This document shows positions 8,443 to 17,673 of a stretch of DNA of 64,000 bases, piece after piece. Under the pieces are notes generated by a model. It ran no database searches. It was not told the DNA's origin and saw only the letters and a list, made by a program, of their open reading frames with translations. The position numbers and the translations under genes were made by a program. The DNA comes from Tetragenococcus solitarius NBRC 100494. GTDB lineage: Bacteria; Bacillota; Bacilli; Lactobacillales; Enterococcaceae. The DNA lies in assembly GCF_001544195.1 (NCBI RefSeq), contig NZ_BCPY01000005.1, forward strand, positions 1 to 64,000, in the 5' to 3' direction. Numbering within the stretch: the stretch's first letter is position 1; every line of letters begins with the position of its first letter.

Positions 8443-9330
8443 TTATTCTGCGTCTTTTGTCCATTCATCGACTTTATCTTGGTTGTCTTCAATCCAGTTT
8501 TTAGCAGCATCCTCTGGATCAGTACCATCTTCAATATCTAACATGACAGTGTTCATATCATCTTCAGTCCATTCGAAGTTATCTAATACACTATAAACTT
8601 CTGGCATGTCATCTTCTAATCCTTCACGAACCATTGTATGGATACTTTCAGCATCACCCATCGTTCCTTCTGGATCATCTAGATATTTAAGATCATATCT
8701 TTCAAACATCCAGTGTGGAGACCAACCTGTGATAACAATAGGATCTTCGTTTTTGATCGCACTTGCCAATTGTGAAGTCATTGCCCCACTAGAAGATGGA
8801 GTTACTTTCCAATCAGATAAGTTATCATAAGTATCCACAGTATCTTCTGCAGCAGAAACTACTCCAGCACCTGGTTCAATACCGATAATTTCCTTATTTG
8901 GTACTTGATCATCTAGATCTTCAATCGAATCTACATCCATATATTCAGGCACAACAAGTCCTAATTTCGCTGCATCTGGCAAATTTGGACCTAAGTCTTC
9001 CACTTGATCACCAAATTTTTCATATTGGGCCTTATGCGTTACCGGCAACCAACCAGCAACCATACCATCGGATTCGCCATTAGCTACAGCTTCCCACATT
9101 ACAGAATTATCTAGAGGAGTAGTATTTACTTCATAACCCATGTCTTCTAATACTTGAGCTACAACATTTGTTGAAGCGACTTCTGTATCCCATTCCACAT
9201 AGGATAGCTCAACAGTTTCACCATTACCATTGCCGCCGCCTTCAGCGTCGTTATCTCCTCCACCATTACTACATGCAGCCAACAAAAATACTGAACTTAA
9301 TGCTAACATACCTACTAACTTCTTCTTCAA
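8443..9330 (-). CDS. opuAC: Glycine betaine-binding lipoprotein of an OpuA-type importer
   Basis: A 295-residue extracellular substrate-binding lipoprotein. The signal peptide ends in a lipobox (LLAAC, Cys20), followed by a Gly/Asn/Asp-rich linker. The mature domain has the OpuAC/ProX pattern: VELSYVEWDTEV, SVMWEAVANGESDGMVAGWLP, then ITGWSPHWMFERYDL. Tryptophans in these motifs form the cage for trimethylammonium compounds in this family. The surface is highly acidic, as expected for exposed proteins of salt-tolerant bacteria. It follows opuAA-opuAB after a 226-bp gap that contains a hairpin, unlike systems where the binding domain is fused to the permease. Confidence 0.93.
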   Translation of the reverse strand: MKKKLVGMLALSSVFLLAACSNGGGDNDAEGGGNGNGETVELSYVEWDTEVASTNVVAQVLEDMGYEVNTTPLDNSVMWEAVANGESDGMVAGWLPVTHKAQYEKFGDQVEDLGPNLPDAAKLGLVVPEYMDVDSIEDLDDQVPNKEIIGIEPGAGVVSAAEDTVDTYDNLSDWKVTPSSSGAMTSQLASAIKNEDPIVITGWSPHWMFERYDLKYLDDPEGTMGDAESIHTMVREGLEDDMPEVYSVLDNFEWTEDDMNTVMLDIEDGTDPEDAAKNWIEDNQDKVDEWTKDAE

Positions 9331-9390
9331 AATAAAACATCCTTTCCAAAATTTTTAAAAATTGTATAACAATTTTTATTAACTGATTTC

Positions 9391-9426
9391 AAAAAAGACA
9401 GGCAAGATGGGCAGAAGCTTTTGCCT
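9391..9426 (-). terminator. Hairpin with T tract between opuAB and opuAC
   Basis: On the minus strand AGGCAA pairs with TTGCCT around a 15-base loop, and GTCTTTTTT follows. It lies in the 226-bp gap after opuAB, 60 bp before the opuAC start. It may end part of the transcripts so that the binding protein is made from another promoter or at another level. The stem is short, so the call is tentative. Confidence 0.5.
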
Positions 9427-9556
9427 TACCGAATCTTAAGCTTATCTTATCCTATTTTTATCCAACTTCTAACGCTTTTTACTATTTAAAATAATAGTTT
9501 CAATCTTTTTTTGCGCACAAAGTTAGTTGCTATAATTAGAAATACTCAACGTTTTC

Positions 9557-10417
9557 TTAATTCTCGTTTGAGCTATTCCCACTCGTATTTAGGTTTTGTG
9601 TAAAGCGGTCCATAATAATTGCTAAGATAACAATGGCCAAGCCGTAAACAAAACCATTTCCTACTTGGGAACGTTGTACCGCAGATAGAACGCCTTGTCC
9701 TAATCCAGGGGCACCGATCATTGAAGCAATCACAACCATCGATAATGCTAACATCATAGTTTGGTTGATACCGGCAAAGATATTTCCTTTAGCTAGAGGC
9801 ATTTCTAATTTAAATAATTTTTGCCAAGCAGTTCCACCGAAAGAATCGGACGCTTCCACTAATTCTGTTGGTACTTGACGAATCCCTAAGTTCGTCATCC
9901 GTACGGTTGGTGGCAGAGAAAAGATGACAGAAGCAAACACCCCAGGCACCATTCCGATACCAAAGAAAGCTACAGCCGGAATTAAATATACAAAACCTGG
10001 CATCGTCTGCATAAAGTCAAGAACAGGCGTAATAATATTTCTTGCAATTTCACTTTTAGACATTAATACACCCAGTGGAACTCCAATAATCACTGAAATC
10101 AAACTTGAAATAATTACTAAAGTAAGTGTACTCATTAAATCAGACCATAAATCTTGGTTATAAATAAGCAACAAACCAAGTAGGGTAAATGTCGGCAATT
10201 GCCACTTTTTCCCACCTAAGAAAAATGCTGCTACCGTTACAATAACAATAAATAACAAGGGGTGAATCATAGTCAAGCCATTGGTCATTGTATCCATTAT
10301 GGATTGTCCTAATGATTGCAAGAATGAGAAAAACGCGGACCAGTTTTCCGTTAGCCAATCAACGCCTGTGTCAACCCAATCCGACATAGGAATTTCATTT
10401 TGTAGAAAATCAAGCAT
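9557..10417 (-). CDS. opuAB: Glycine betaine ABC transporter permease
   Basis: A 286-residue permease with about six to seven membrane segments. The ABC-coupling loop [26 protein letters not shown] (seen in parts as [14 protein letters not shown] then LPLAK-like EMPLAK) lies near residues 190-213. The scaffold matches OpuAB/ProW. It would form the membrane channel for betaine or carnitine import with the CBS-containing ATPase encoded just upstream. The ATG follows GGAGTG and overlaps the end of opuAA by eight bases, so the two are translationally coupled. Confidence 0.94.
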   Translation of the reverse strand: MLDFLQNEIPMSDWVDTGVDWLTENWSAFFSFLQSLGQSIMDTMTNGLTMIHPLLFIVIVTVAAFFLGGKKWQLPTFTLLGLLLIYNQDLWSDLMSTLTLVIISSLISVIIGVPLGVLMSKSEIARNIITPVLDFMQTMPGFVYLIPAVAFFGIGMVPGVFASVIFSLPPTVRMTNLGIRQVPTELVEASDSFGGTAWQKLFKLEMPLAKGNIFAGINQTMMLALSMVVIASMIGAPGLGQGVLSAVQRSQVGNGFVYGLAIVILAIIMDRFTQNLNTSGNSSNEN

Positions 10418-11666
10418 CTGCGCTCACTCCTTTCTGGTCTACTGTTTCAGTGTTTTCTTTACCGTCTTCACTCTTATCTTCTTCTTTTTCGGTATCTGTC
10501 ATGGCACCGATGACACTACCACGAACAACGACACCAACTACACGGTCCTCATCATCGACCACTGCCAATGGAGCTGGTGAATTGTAGATCATATCAAAAA
10601 TGTCCGTCACTAAAGTATCTTTTTGAACTTTTTGTACGTTTTTATCCAACACTTCTTTCAGTGTTTTTTCATTCTTGCGCGCATCCAAGGCGGCTTCTGC
10701 CGTCAAACTTCCCTTTAAGTAACGTTTGCGATCGACAGCGATTAACATGCTGATCTCTTCTTTGCGCATCCGTTGTAAAGCAACGTTAGGGCCGTCGGTC
10801 TCTGCATTAATCGTTAACGCAGGTTCCATAATATTTTCTGCCGTCAACACTTTCGAACGGTCGACATCTTCCACAAACTCTCGAACAAAATCATTGGCTG
10901 GATGAGTCAAGATTTCTTCTCCAGTACCAATTTGCATAATTTCCCCATCACGCATTAACGCAATCCGATCCCCGATTCTTAAGGCTTCGTTTAAATCGTG
11001 GGTAATAAAGATAATGGTTTTTTGTACGCGTTCTTGCAAATCTAACAAATCATCCTGCATATCGCGGCGAATTAATGGGTCTAAAGCAGAGAATGCTTCG
11101 TCCATTAACAAGACTTCTGGATCATTGGCAAGTGCCCGAGCTAAGCCAACCCGTTGTTGCATCCCACCAGATAATTGATTGGGATATTGGTCCTTAAAAG
11201 ACAGCAAACCGGAATTATCCAAAGCTTCTTCGGCTTTTTTCTGGCGTTCTTCTTTAGGCACGCCGCGTACTTCTAAACCATACTCCGTATTTTCTAAAAC
11301 GGTCCGTTGGGGAAAAAGTCCGAAATTTTGGAAAACCATGTTCACTTTGTTTCGACGAACTTCACGCAAGTCTTCTTTGGACATTTTAGCAACATCCGCA
11401 TCGTCAATATAGACTTCTCCGGAAGTTGGATCAATCAACCGATTAATCATCCGTACCAAAGTGGATTTCCCACTTCCTGAAAGTCCCATAATAACAAAAA
11501 CTTCCCCTTCTTCTACGTCGAAACTAACATCATGTACCCCGACCGTTGCGCCGGTTTCTTCCACGATCTCTTGTTTGGTTTTTCCTTTTCTAACCAGTTC
11601 AAGTGCTTGTTGAGTTCTTCGACCAAATACTTTGGTTAAATGTTCTATTCGAACTTTTTTACTCAA
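10410..11666 (-). CDS. opuAA: Glycine betaine ABC transporter ATPase with CBS domains
   Basis: A 418-residue ATPase energising betaine uptake. An N-terminal helical extension ([16 protein letters not shown]) is typical of OpuAA/ProV. Walker [10 protein letters not shown] is near residues 60-68, the signature LSGGMQQR near 165, and Walker [14 protein letters not shown] near 185-197. Tandem CBS domains occupy about residues 275-395; in OpuA these sense ionic strength or cyclic-di-AMP. The tail beyond 395 is strongly acidic. The start is TTG, with AAGGAG nine bases before it. It is the first gene of opuAA-AB-AC behind a good promoter. Confidence 0.95.
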   Translation of the reverse strand: MSKKVRIEHLTKVFGRRTQQALELVRKGKTKQEIVEETGATVGVHDVSFDVEEGEVFVIMGLSGSGKSTLVRMINRLIDPTSGEVYIDDADVAKMSKEDLREVRRNKVNMVFQNFGLFPQRTVLENTEYGLEVRGVPKEERQKKAEEALDNSGLLSFKDQYPNQLSGGMQQRVGLARALANDPEVLLMDEAFSALDPLIRRDMQDDLLDLQERVQKTIIFITHDLNEALRIGDRIALMRDGEIMQIGTGEEILTHPANDFVREFVEDVDRSKVLTAENIMEPALTINAETDGPNVALQRMRKEEISMLIAVDRKRYLKGSLTAEAALDARKNEKTLKEVLDKNVQKVQKDTLVTDIFDMIYNSPAPLAVVDDEDRVVGVVVRGSVIGAMTDTEKEEDKSEDGKENTETVDQKGVSADA

Positions 11667-11728
11667 AAGTACTCACTCCTTACTTTTTTATTTTTTCAGA
11701 AAACTCTCACGAAAAAAGTGACCATACT

Positions 11729-11757
11729 AGAGTAACATCCTATTGGCACTTTGTCAA
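11729..11757 (-). promoter_or_regulatory. Promoter of the opuA operon
   Basis: On the minus strand a perfect -35 TTGACA (11752-11757) is followed after 17 bp by TACTCT (11729-11734). A TG dinucleotide one base before the -10 box compensates for the weak -10. The opuAA start is 63 bp downstream. Confidence 0.75.
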
Positions 11758-12097
11758 AAAAAAGAGAACAATTTACTTAGTTGTTTTCATTAAGACATTT
11801 CTTGCAAAATTTACTGACCTTTTAATGATGGTACCATAATAAAAGCTAAAAATAAAACCGGGCTCATATTTTTATATAAAGAAATGATTGAAAAAAAATG
11901 ATAGTTAATTGATAATTATATACAAGCTGAATATAAGAAAGAGCGAGATAAGAAAAAGGATAAAAGCGAGATTTCTAATTGAAAATATAAATAAAAAAGT
12001 TTTTTCTGTCATGCAAAATACGAACAGATTACCAAGCTTTTTCCTATCATATAAAGAATATAAAATTATCAAAAAAATAAGGAGATACATATTCATT
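11758..12097. other. Intergenic region between divergent opuA and oxidoreductase genes
   Basis: About 340 bp, very A-rich on the plus strand between 11890 and 12090. Open frames exist on both strands here (for example an in-frame extension of the next gene to 11909) but none has a ribosome site or family similarity. No repeat, riboswitch or convincing promoter for the oxidoreductase is recognised. Confidence 0.5.
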
Positions 12098-13207
12098 ATG
12101 GAAAAAATAGTCATTATCGGCGGCGGAATTATCGGTATCACACTTGCGAATTATTTAGATACAACCAAATACACTGTTACTTTAGTAGATGATCAGACGG
12201 GTCAGGCAACTAAAGCCAGCGCTGGAATCATCTCTCCTTGGTTGTCTAAGCGTAGAAACAAAAGATGGTATCGATTAGCTAAAGATGGCGCTGCTTTTTT
12301 TGAAAAACTAGCAAAGGATATGAGTCTTTCAAATGAGATATTTGCCAAAAACGGAACGATTCTCTTAAGAAAGAATGGACTTGAATCATTAGCTGCTTTA
12401 GCCAAAGAACGAAAAAAAGATGCTCCTGAAATTGGTGAAATCCATCTACTTTCTGCAAGGAAAACCGCCGATAAACTGCCCTTATTAGCCCCGCAAGAAT
12501 CTTTGTTTATCACTGGAGGCGCTAGACTAGATGGTGCATTGTATTTAGAACATATGAAAAAACTAGCAATACAAAAACAGATTCGTGTGATTCATGAAAA
12601 GGCAAAATTAAAAAGACAAAATGATCATTGGGAAGTATATACAAAAAATCAGCAGATTTTGGCAGATAAAGTTATACTAGCAGCCGGTCCAAATTGCAAG
12701 ACATTGTTAGAATCTCTTGATTATCAAGTGGATCTTCGCCCGCAAAAAGGGCAACTACTTGTCTTTAAAACCAATCAAGTACAAAGTAAACAATGGCCAG
12801 TTGCCATGCTAGATAATGAAGCGGATTTAATTCCTGCCAATAACGGACAAATTATCATTGGTGCAACCCATGAAGATAACGCCCGGTGGGACCTTCAGCC
12901 AACATCTACAGCCTTTGACCAACTGACAAATAAGAGCAAAGATTTTTTACAAGCTCCTGAAAGTCTTTTAAAAAATTCTTTTGATTATCGAGTGGGTACA
13001 CGAGCTTACACTTCAGACTTTGCCCCATTTTTTGGTGCTTTAATTGATGACCCTTCTCTTTTTGTGGCTAGTGGTTTAGGTTCTTCAGGTTTAACTACCG
13101 GTCCTTACATTGGTTATTTATTAGCCAACTACTTTAATACCGGAAGGTGGCCTGACAAAGATTATCAAAAACCGTTAGATACTTACATTCAGAAACATCC
13201 TTTTTAA
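12098..13207 (+). CDS. FAD-dependent amino-acid oxidase/dehydrogenase (DAO fold)
   Basis: A 369-residue flavoprotein of the DadA/glycine oxidase-like group. The FAD-binding Rossmann motif IIGGGIIGITLANYL is at residues 5-19, and the family segment KASAGIISPW is near residues 38-47. A C-terminal second FAD contact reads GLGSSGLTTGPYIG near residues 325-338. Such enzymes oxidise D-amino acids, glycine or proline-like amines; the substrate cannot be told from sequence. ATG at 12098 was chosen because the Rossmann strand must begin there and AAGGAGA lies 12 bases upstream. It is a single gene closed by a very strong terminator. Confidence 0.88.
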   Translation: MEKIVIIGGGIIGITLANYLDTTKYTVTLVDDQTGQATKASAGIISPWLSKRRNKRWYRLAKDGAAFFEKLAKDMSLSNEIFAKNGTILLRKNGLESLAALAKERKKDAPEIGEIHLLSARKTADKLPLLAPQESLFITGGARLDGALYLEHMKKLAIQKQIRVIHEKAKLKRQNDHWEVYTKNQQILADKVILAAGPNCKTLLESLDYQVDLRPQKGQLLVFKTNQVQSKQWPVAMLDNEADLIPANNGQIIIGATHEDNARWDLQPTSTAFDQLTNKSKDFLQAPESLLKNSFDYRVGTRAYTSDFAPFFGALIDDPSLFVASGLGSSGLTTGPYIGYLLANYFNTGRWPDKDYQKPLDTYIQKHPF

Positions 13208-13255
13208 AAACAGGCAGGCCCACCATTCCTTACGAATGGTGGGCCTGCCTGTTTT
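13207..13255. terminator. Bidirectional terminator with a 22-bp perfect stem
   Basis: Bases 13207-13228 are perfectly complementary to 13234-13255, with a five-base loop CTTAC. Core arms are CAGGCAGGCCCACCATTC and its complement. A and T tracts flank both sides. It separates the convergent oxidoreductase (+) and DUF1801 (-) genes. Confidence 0.95.
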
Positions 13256-13266
13256 ATTTAATTTTT

Positions 13267-13647
13267 CTATCCACTTGTTTTACGCCAAAAAGGAGGATAA
13301 TTCCTTTTCTCGTTAAGGTTAAAGGAGACAATCCGAAAAAGAAGCGGATAAGAAATCGTATCCTCCCATCTAATACGAAAAGTTCCTTTTGTTTGTTGGT
13401 AGCCAGAAGCAGTGATTTCTTCACTAAACTTTTTTATAGCTGCAACTTCTGGCGAGACACTAATATGCTTTTGGCTTTTATTAAAAGAAATAATAAATGT
13501 TCCTTTACAAATAAACATTGGTTGATTCCATTTAAAAACCAATTGCAATTGGGGAAATTGTTCATGAATATTTTTGATAAGCTCAGTAAATTTTACCCTG
13601 TGTTCATCTTTTTCGATTGTCGCAATATATTCTTGTAAATCTTGCAT
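13267..13647 (-). CDS. DUF1801 protein, YdhG/frataxin-like iron chaperone family
   Basis: A 126-residue protein matching the DUF1801/YdhG fold. Family-typical segments are KWNQPMF near residues 39-45, GTFIISFN near 49-56 and KHISVSPE near 60-67. In Bacillus a member of this fold (YdhG/Fra) supplies iron to iron-sulfur and heme assembly; whether this copy does so is an inference. The ATG is preceded by AGGAGT. It is a monocistronic gene. Confidence 0.8.
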   Translation of the reverse strand: MQDLQEYIATIEKDEHRVKFTELIKNIHEQFPQLQLVFKWNQPMFICKGTFIISFNKSQKHISVSPEVAAIKKFSEEITASGYQQTKGTFRIRWEDTISYPLLFRIVSFNLNEKRNYPPFWRKTSG

Positions 13648-13703
13648 TAGCTACTCCTTTTTATTCCTTGTAGATGGATACTAAAATAAAATATAAAAAA
13701 ATG

Positions 13704-13846
13704 CGACATAAGTAAAGATACGGCAAAAATATCCGAACTATATTTCCTGAAATTTGCTAATTGCTATGAATTTGCGACGAGTAACCGCAGGATCAATTTC
13801 TTTTATAGTTCGGATATTTTATTATTAAAGAAACTTATGGCTCAGC
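13704..13846 (+). repeat. Intergenic long-hairpin repeat, copy 1
   Basis: Seventeen bases at 13726-13742 (AAAATATCCGAACTATA) are perfectly complementary to 13804-13820. The 61-base insert contains GAGTAACCGCAGGATC. The left end reads GACATAAGTAAAGA and the right end ATTATTAAAGAAACTTAT. The same end sequences and hairpin occur at 21190-21345 and, more diverged, at 19845-19964. It lies between DUF1801 and metQ, antisense to both. No coding capacity. Confidence 0.75.
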
Positions 13847-13858
13847 TCCATCCAACTC

Positions 13859-14707
13859 TTAAGATAACGGAATAACCGCTCCTTTGTATTCATCTTCCAT
13901 AAATTCTTTTGCCTTATCACTATGCAAGGCTTTTTCTAAAGCTTTGATGGCTGGTTCATCCTCGTCCCCTTTTCGAACAGCTATAATATTAGCGTAAGTT
14001 TGAGCAGCTTTAGAATCTTTATCTTCAATTTCTAAGGCATCATCTTGTACATCAAAGCCAGCTTCCACTGCATAATTTCCATTAATCACAGCTAAATCTA
14101 CATCTTGAACAGTCCGAGCAATCTGTGAAGCATCCAGTTCAGTTATTTTTATATTTTTCGGATTTTCTTCAATATCTTTAGTTGTTGCTGTAGTAGTATC
14201 ACTATCATCTTTTAACTTGATTAACCCCGCTTCTTGCAGTAATAATAAGGCGCGAGCACCATTTGTTGCATCATTTGGGATGGCAATTTCTGCTCCATTT
14301 TTTACATCATCTACTGTATCAGTTTTGCCAGGATACAAGCCTAATGGCTCATAATGAACTTGGTCTGCTGCAACCAAATCTGTATCATTTTCTTTATTAA
14401 AATTATCTAAATAAGGTTTATGTTGAAAGAAATTAGCGTCAAGATCCCCATCAGCCAACGCTTGGTCCGGTAATACATAATCATCAAAAACTTCAACTTC
14501 TAGGTCATATCCTTCATCCGCTAAATCATCTTTTACCTGCTCTAAAATTTCCGCATGAGGGGTAGCACTCGCTCCTACCTTGATTGTTTCATTCTCTTTT
14601 GAATCTGCGTCTTGGTCGCCACCACCCGAACAAGCAGCTAAACCTAAAGCAGTCAAACCGAGTACACCAGCGTATAATGTTTTTTTCAAACTTTTCTTCA
14701 TTTTCAA
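13859..14707 (-). CDS. metQ: MetQ-type methionine-binding lipoprotein
   Basis: A 282-residue NLPA-family substrate-binding lipoprotein. The signal peptide ends in the lipobox LAAC (Cys26), followed by a Gly/Asp-rich linker. The mature part shows the MetQ pattern: TIKVGASATPHAEIL, DLDANFFQHKPYLDNF, IAIPNDATNGARALLLL, and VDLAVINGNYA. It binds methionine for an ABC importer, but no metN or metP gene lies next to it, so it is an orphan binding protein here. Identification as methionine-specific is strengthened by the T-box leader, which carries ATG in the specifier region. ATG follows GGAGG. Confidence 0.92.
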   Translation of the reverse strand: MKMKKSLKKTLYAGVLGLTALGLAACSGGGDQDADSKENETIKVGASATPHAEILEQVKDDLADEGYDLEVEVFDDYVLPDQALADGDLDANFFQHKPYLDNFNKENDTDLVAADQVHYEPLGLYPGKTDTVDDVKNGAEIAIPNDATNGARALLLLQEAGLIKLKDDSDTTTATTKDIEENPKNIKITELDASQIARTVQDVDLAVINGNYAVEAGFDVQDDALEIEDKDSKAAQTYANIIAVRKGDEDEPAIKALEKALHSDKAKEFMEDEYKGAVIPLS

Positions 14708-14754
14708 TCTCCTCCATTTTTCATTCGAACAAAAAGTTCAATTGTAACCAAATA

Positions 14755-15035
14755 AAAAAGCCCTCTCATCAGCATTACTGATAAAAGGGCGAATTTTTCG
14801 CGGTACCACCTTATTTTGGAAGTCTGCACTTCTCTTAGCCCATCTCAAATTTACAGAAATGGTATTCAAGTTAACGATTGAACCTTTCGAAACCACCTAC
14901 CTACTTATCGGCGATTTATCCTCAGAGACCATTTTCATTTCTTTTCTATAATCTTTTCCACCCAACAAGATCTCTCTAAAATAGAAATAAGAAACTACTC
15001 TTCTCATCAACGGAATTCTCATGTAATTTTATTTA
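14755..15035 (-). promoter_or_regulatory. T-box riboswitch leader of metQ, methionine type
   Basis: On the minus strand the conserved T-box AAGGTGGTACCGCG lies at 14800-14813. It is followed by a terminator hairpin (14760-14790, GCCCTTTTATCAG pairing with CTGATGAGAGGGC) and a T run. About 190 bases upstream lies Stem I, whose 3' side reads GAAATGAAAATGGTCTCTG. ATG codons followed by a purine there fit a methionine specifier. The leader would read uncharged tRNA-Met and open metQ transcription when methionine is short. The exact specifier triplet needs folding. Confidence 0.92.
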
Positions 15036-15039
15036 CTGT

Positions 15040-15068
15040 AATTTACACTAGAAAATACAATTTGTCAA
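15040..15068 (-). promoter_or_regulatory. Promoter of the metQ T-box leader
   Basis: On the minus strand a perfect -35 TTGACA (15063-15068) and -10 TAAATT (15040-15045) are 17 bp apart. Transcription would start near 15033. The 15070-15241 stretch upstream holds nothing recognisable. Confidence 0.85.
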
Positions 15069-15241
15069 GATGATTTAACTTTAAAAAACTTTCTACAATT
15101 AAATCATCCTCATTAACAAAATCTGCTGTCTAAATTAAAACTAAATAGTACAAATTAGACTGAACTAAAACAACTGAATTTTAAGGACGCACACTCACTT
15201 ACAGCATTGGCTTGTTCGGCTGCTTACTTTTATAATTTTAA

Positions 15242-15628
15242 TTAATTTTTATACTCAAAACTATATTTTAATTCTTCCAGCTTGGCTAAAATTGCTGTTT
15301 GTTGAGATTTGATCGATTTAGCTGCTGTCTTGTCTCGAAAAATTAAGCGATATGTTTTATCGATTGTTTTTATTATAACTGTTTTTGAAATGGAACCTTT
15401 TACCTCTAACTCCTCAATACCTTTTAAAGAAATTACATCAATATTCTTTTTTTGTAAATTCAAATCTAACTGTATCAGTCTTATTTCTTTTTTATCTAGC
15501 AGAACAGCATAAAGTTTGGGGATTGAATATCTAGTGTATTTTTTTTCAGCTAAACCTACAATGCTTTTTTCATTGCCATATTCTTTATTTATTCGTTCTA
15601 AGTCTTCTGGCCTTACGATCCAACGCAT
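15242..15628 (-). CDS. Hypothetical protein, possible bacterial PH-like domain
   Basis: A 128-residue soluble protein not recognised by name. It has alternating short strands (YAVLLDKKEIRLIQLDL, ISLKGIEELEVKGS, TVIIKTIDKTYRLIF) followed by a C-terminal helix (QQTAILAKLEELK). This arrangement resembles the YokE/bacterial PH-like domain, in which a small beta barrel ends in a helix. No signal or membrane segment. ATG is preceded by AGGTGG six bases upstream, so it is likely translated. Function unknown. Confidence 0.65.
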   Translation of the reverse strand: MRWIVRPEDLERINKEYGNEKSIVGLAEKKYTRYSIPKLYAVLLDKKEIRLIQLDLNLQKKNIDVISLKGIEELEVKGSISKTVIIKTIDKTYRLIFRDKTAAKSIKSQQTAILAKLEELKYSFEYKN

Positions 15629-15715
15629 ATTACCACCTACTTTTATTTATTAGTTAAAAGTATACAGTAAGTAGTAAAAATAACCTAGAAAATAGATTGG
15701 TCTTTTATTTCAAAT

Positions 15716-15752
15716 AAAAAAGCCAAACCCTCGTACAAGAGTTTAGCTTGCT
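15716..15752 (-). terminator. Terminator after the ireB-ruvX-DUF1292 operon
   Basis: On the minus strand AAGCTAAACTC pairs with GAGGGTTTGGCTT around a short loop (with G-U and one bulge), followed by TTTTTT. It starts at the stop codon of the DUF1292 gene. Confidence 0.8.
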
Positions 15753-15753
15753 A

Positions 15754-16068
15754 TTATTCTTCGTCTTCTTCGGCCATGAAAGTATTGAATACTTCTTCAA
15801 TCATGTCCCATTCTTTATCAGTTTCGATTTGTTCTAAGTTACCTTCAGTACCTTCTTCGTTTTCAATATAGGCATAAGCTTGTAATTCAACTTCCTCATC
15901 CTCGTCAGCTCCTGCCGGATATAATAAAACGTAATTGCGGCCAAATTCTTCCTGGCCATCGATGGTAAGCAACACTTCATATAAAGTTTCATTACCGTCT
16001 TCGTCAACTAAGGTAATATGTTCGTGCTCATCGTGATCATGCTCATGATCATGTGTATGTTCTGCCAT
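15754..16068 (-). CDS. DUF1292 family protein
   Basis: A 104-residue strongly acidic protein of the DUF1292 family (YrzB in Bacillus). A histidine-rich start ([17 protein letters not shown]) is followed by [19 protein letters not shown] and [21 protein letters not shown], the family's conserved core. Function is unknown; the His-rich leader could bind metal. The second in-frame ATG (16066-16068) was chosen since AGGGGAG is ten bases before it and only two bases before the first. It is the last gene of the conserved ireB-ruvX-DUF1292 operon. Confidence 0.88.
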   Translation of the reverse strand: MAEHTHDHEHDHDEHEHITLVDEDGNETLYEVLLTIDGQEEFGRNYVLLYPAGADEDEEVELQAYAYIENEEGTEGNLEQIETDKEWDMIEEVFNTFMAEEDEE

Positions 16069-16099
16069 TGATTTCATTCTCCCCTTTAAAAAAATCCGT

Positions 16100-16522
16100 T
16101 TAATTCATTGCAGCATCTAGATAATTTTGTAAAATAACCACTGCTGCTAATTTATCAATCACTTTTTTTCTTTTTTTACGAGACGTATCTGCTTGTTCGA
16201 CTAACATTCTTTCTGCTTGAACCGTCGATAAGCGTTCATCCTGGTAGACAACCGGTAATTGATAATACTCTTCTAATTTTTTCCCATAATTCATCGATGC
16301 TTGGGCTCTTGGTCCGATTGAGTTATTCATATTCTTGGGCAAACCAACCACAAATTGTTCAACTTCATATTGTTCAACCAATTCTTTTAGACGGGCCAAA
16401 CCAAATTCGCCTTCTTCTTCATTGATTGGAATAATTTCGATTCCTTGGGCTGTCCACCCTAGCGGATCACTTATAGCTACACCGACTGTTTTTGAACCAA
16501 CATCTAAACCCATCGTACGCAT
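16100..16522 (-). CDS. ruvX: YqgF/RuvX putative Holliday junction resolvase
   Basis: A 140-residue RNase H-fold nuclease. The first catalytic Asp sits in [19 protein letters not shown] (residues 4-22). [17 protein letters not shown] near 63-79 and [12 protein letters not shown] near 96-107 (acidic ligand) match the YqgF family. It has been proposed as a resolvase and as a 16S rRNA 5'-end processing nuclease. The ATG overlaps the ireB stop codon by one base (TAATG), so it is coupled to ireB. Confidence 0.93.
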   Translation of the reverse strand: MRTMGLDVGSKTVGVAISDPLGWTAQGIEIIPINEEEGEFGLARLKELVEQYEVEQFVVGLPKNMNNSIGPRAQASMNYGKKLEEYYQLPVVYQDERLSTVQAERMLVEQADTSRKKRKKVIDKLAAVVILQNYLDAAMN

Positions 16523-16788
16523 TATAAGTTGACTCCATGGTTTTCTAAATAAAAACGTATTAAAACTTCTAATACTTCATCTCGTTCATGGCGACGAATT
16601 AAATTACGCGCATCGCGATAACGCGGTATGTACGCCGGATCACCTGACAACAAGTACCCTACGATTTGGTTAATTGGATTGTACCCTTTTTCCTCAAGCG
16701 CACGGTATACGATCGCAAGAGTTTCGCTAACTTCTTTTTTACGACTGTCATCAAAATCAAAACGTACCGTTTCGTCTTTATGCCCCAT
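16522..16788 (-). CDS. ireB: IreB family regulatory phosphoprotein (UPF0297)
   Basis: An 88-residue protein of the IreB/YrzL family. [22 protein letters not shown], the central [25 protein letters not shown] block and the [12 protein letters not shown] end are conserved. In Enterococcus faecalis IreB is phosphorylated by the PASTA kinase IreK and lowers cephalosporin resistance. The threonine that is phosphorylated there lies near the N-terminus; a Thr is present at position 7. ATG follows AGAGGTG by eight bases. First gene of ireB-ruvX-DUF1292. Confidence 0.93.
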   Translation of the reverse strand: MGHKDETVRFDFDDSRKKEVSETLAIVYRALEEKGYNPINQIVGYLLSGDPAYIPRYRDARNLIRRHERDEVLEVLIRFYLENHGVNL

Positions 16789-16953
16789 TCACTTGACACC
16801 TCTTTCTCCTAAATGTTCACTTATTCTTTTTTACATTGTACTAAACAAACCAGGAAACTACAAACATATATATCCACTTACAAAAAAGTGTACCGAAAAA
16901 CTATGACTATTTTGTGAATTCTGCGTACTTTTTTACCATCATTTTCGATTGAA

Positions 16954-17012
16954 AAAAGTCTTGATTTTTTTCTACTGATGCAATAGCACAAGCAAAGAAA
17001 AGATCAAGACTC
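16954..17012 (-). terminator. Terminator after rex
   Basis: On the minus strand AGTCTTGATCTTTTC pairs with GAAAAAAATCAAGACT around a 25-base loop, and a T run follows. It lies directly past the rex stop codon. Confidence 0.8.
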
Positions 17013-17016
17013 CTGT

Positions 17017-17673
17017 TTATTCTTCTTCAGATGGTAAGTTTAAACGATCATTACTGTGTAAAAAGTAAATCAGTGTCTGCAATTCATTTGTTAGATCAAC
17101 ATTTTGAATTAAAACGTTAGCTGGCGCTGAAATACGCGCAGGAGTAAAGTTAAGGATTCCTTTAATTCCTGATTCGACTAAATTATTTACAGCATCTTGA
17201 GCTGTCGATGCAGGCACAGTCAAAATAGCAATTTCAATTCGTTGAATTTCTATTTGTTCTACCATATCAGACATTGGATAGACAGGAATTCCATCTACAA
17301 TACGTCCCACGATATCAGGATTAACATCAAAAGCCGCACTCACACGAATACTATTGCTTTGGTGAAATTTATATTTTAATAATGCACTACCCAGATTCCC
17401 CACACCAACTAAGGCAACGTTGGTCATTTCATCATCGCTTAAGGTTTTAGCAAAAAATTGCATTAAACTTTCTACATCATAGCCGTAACCTCGTTTTCCT
17501 AATTCTCCAAAATAAGAAAAATCGCGTCGAATAGTGGCGCTATCCACTTGAACAGCTTCACTTAATTCTGTTGAGGAGACTTTTGTCTTTCCTGCATCAT
17601 TTAAAATTCGCAAATAGCGATAATATAAAGGCAACCGCTTAGCAGTCGCTTTGGGAATACTATTTTCTTTCAC
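17017..17673 (-). CDS. rex: Redox-sensing transcriptional repressor Rex
   Basis: A 218-residue NADH-sensing repressor. Residues 1-80 form a winged helix ([15 protein letters not shown], then [26 protein letters not shown]). The Rossmann NAD(H) site [14 protein letters not shown] begins near residue 87. The C-terminal swapped helix carries [12 protein letters not shown]. Rex represses fermentation and alternative NADH-oxidation genes and is released by NADH. The start codon is GTG with GGAGGTT eight bases before it. GTGAA-AAA-TTCAC lies in the upstream region but is shorter than the usual Rex site, so self-control is unproven. Confidence 0.95.
   Translation of the reverse strand: MKENSIPKATAKRLPLYYRYLRILNDAGKTKVSSTELSEAVQVDSATIRRDFSYFGELGKRGYGYDVESLMQFFAKTLSDDEMTNVALVGVGNLGSALLKYKFHQSNSIRVSAAFDVNPDIVGRIVDGIPVYPMSDMVEQIEIQRIEIAILTVPASTAQDAVNNLVESGIKGILNFTPARISAPANVLIQNVDLTNELQTLIYFLHSNDRLNLPSEEE

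Noticed and set aside
11909-12097. In-frame extension of the FAD oxidoreductase by 63 codons
   Set aside because: The Rossmann strand starts at the ATG at 12098 and the added part is low-complexity Lys/Ile-rich sequence.
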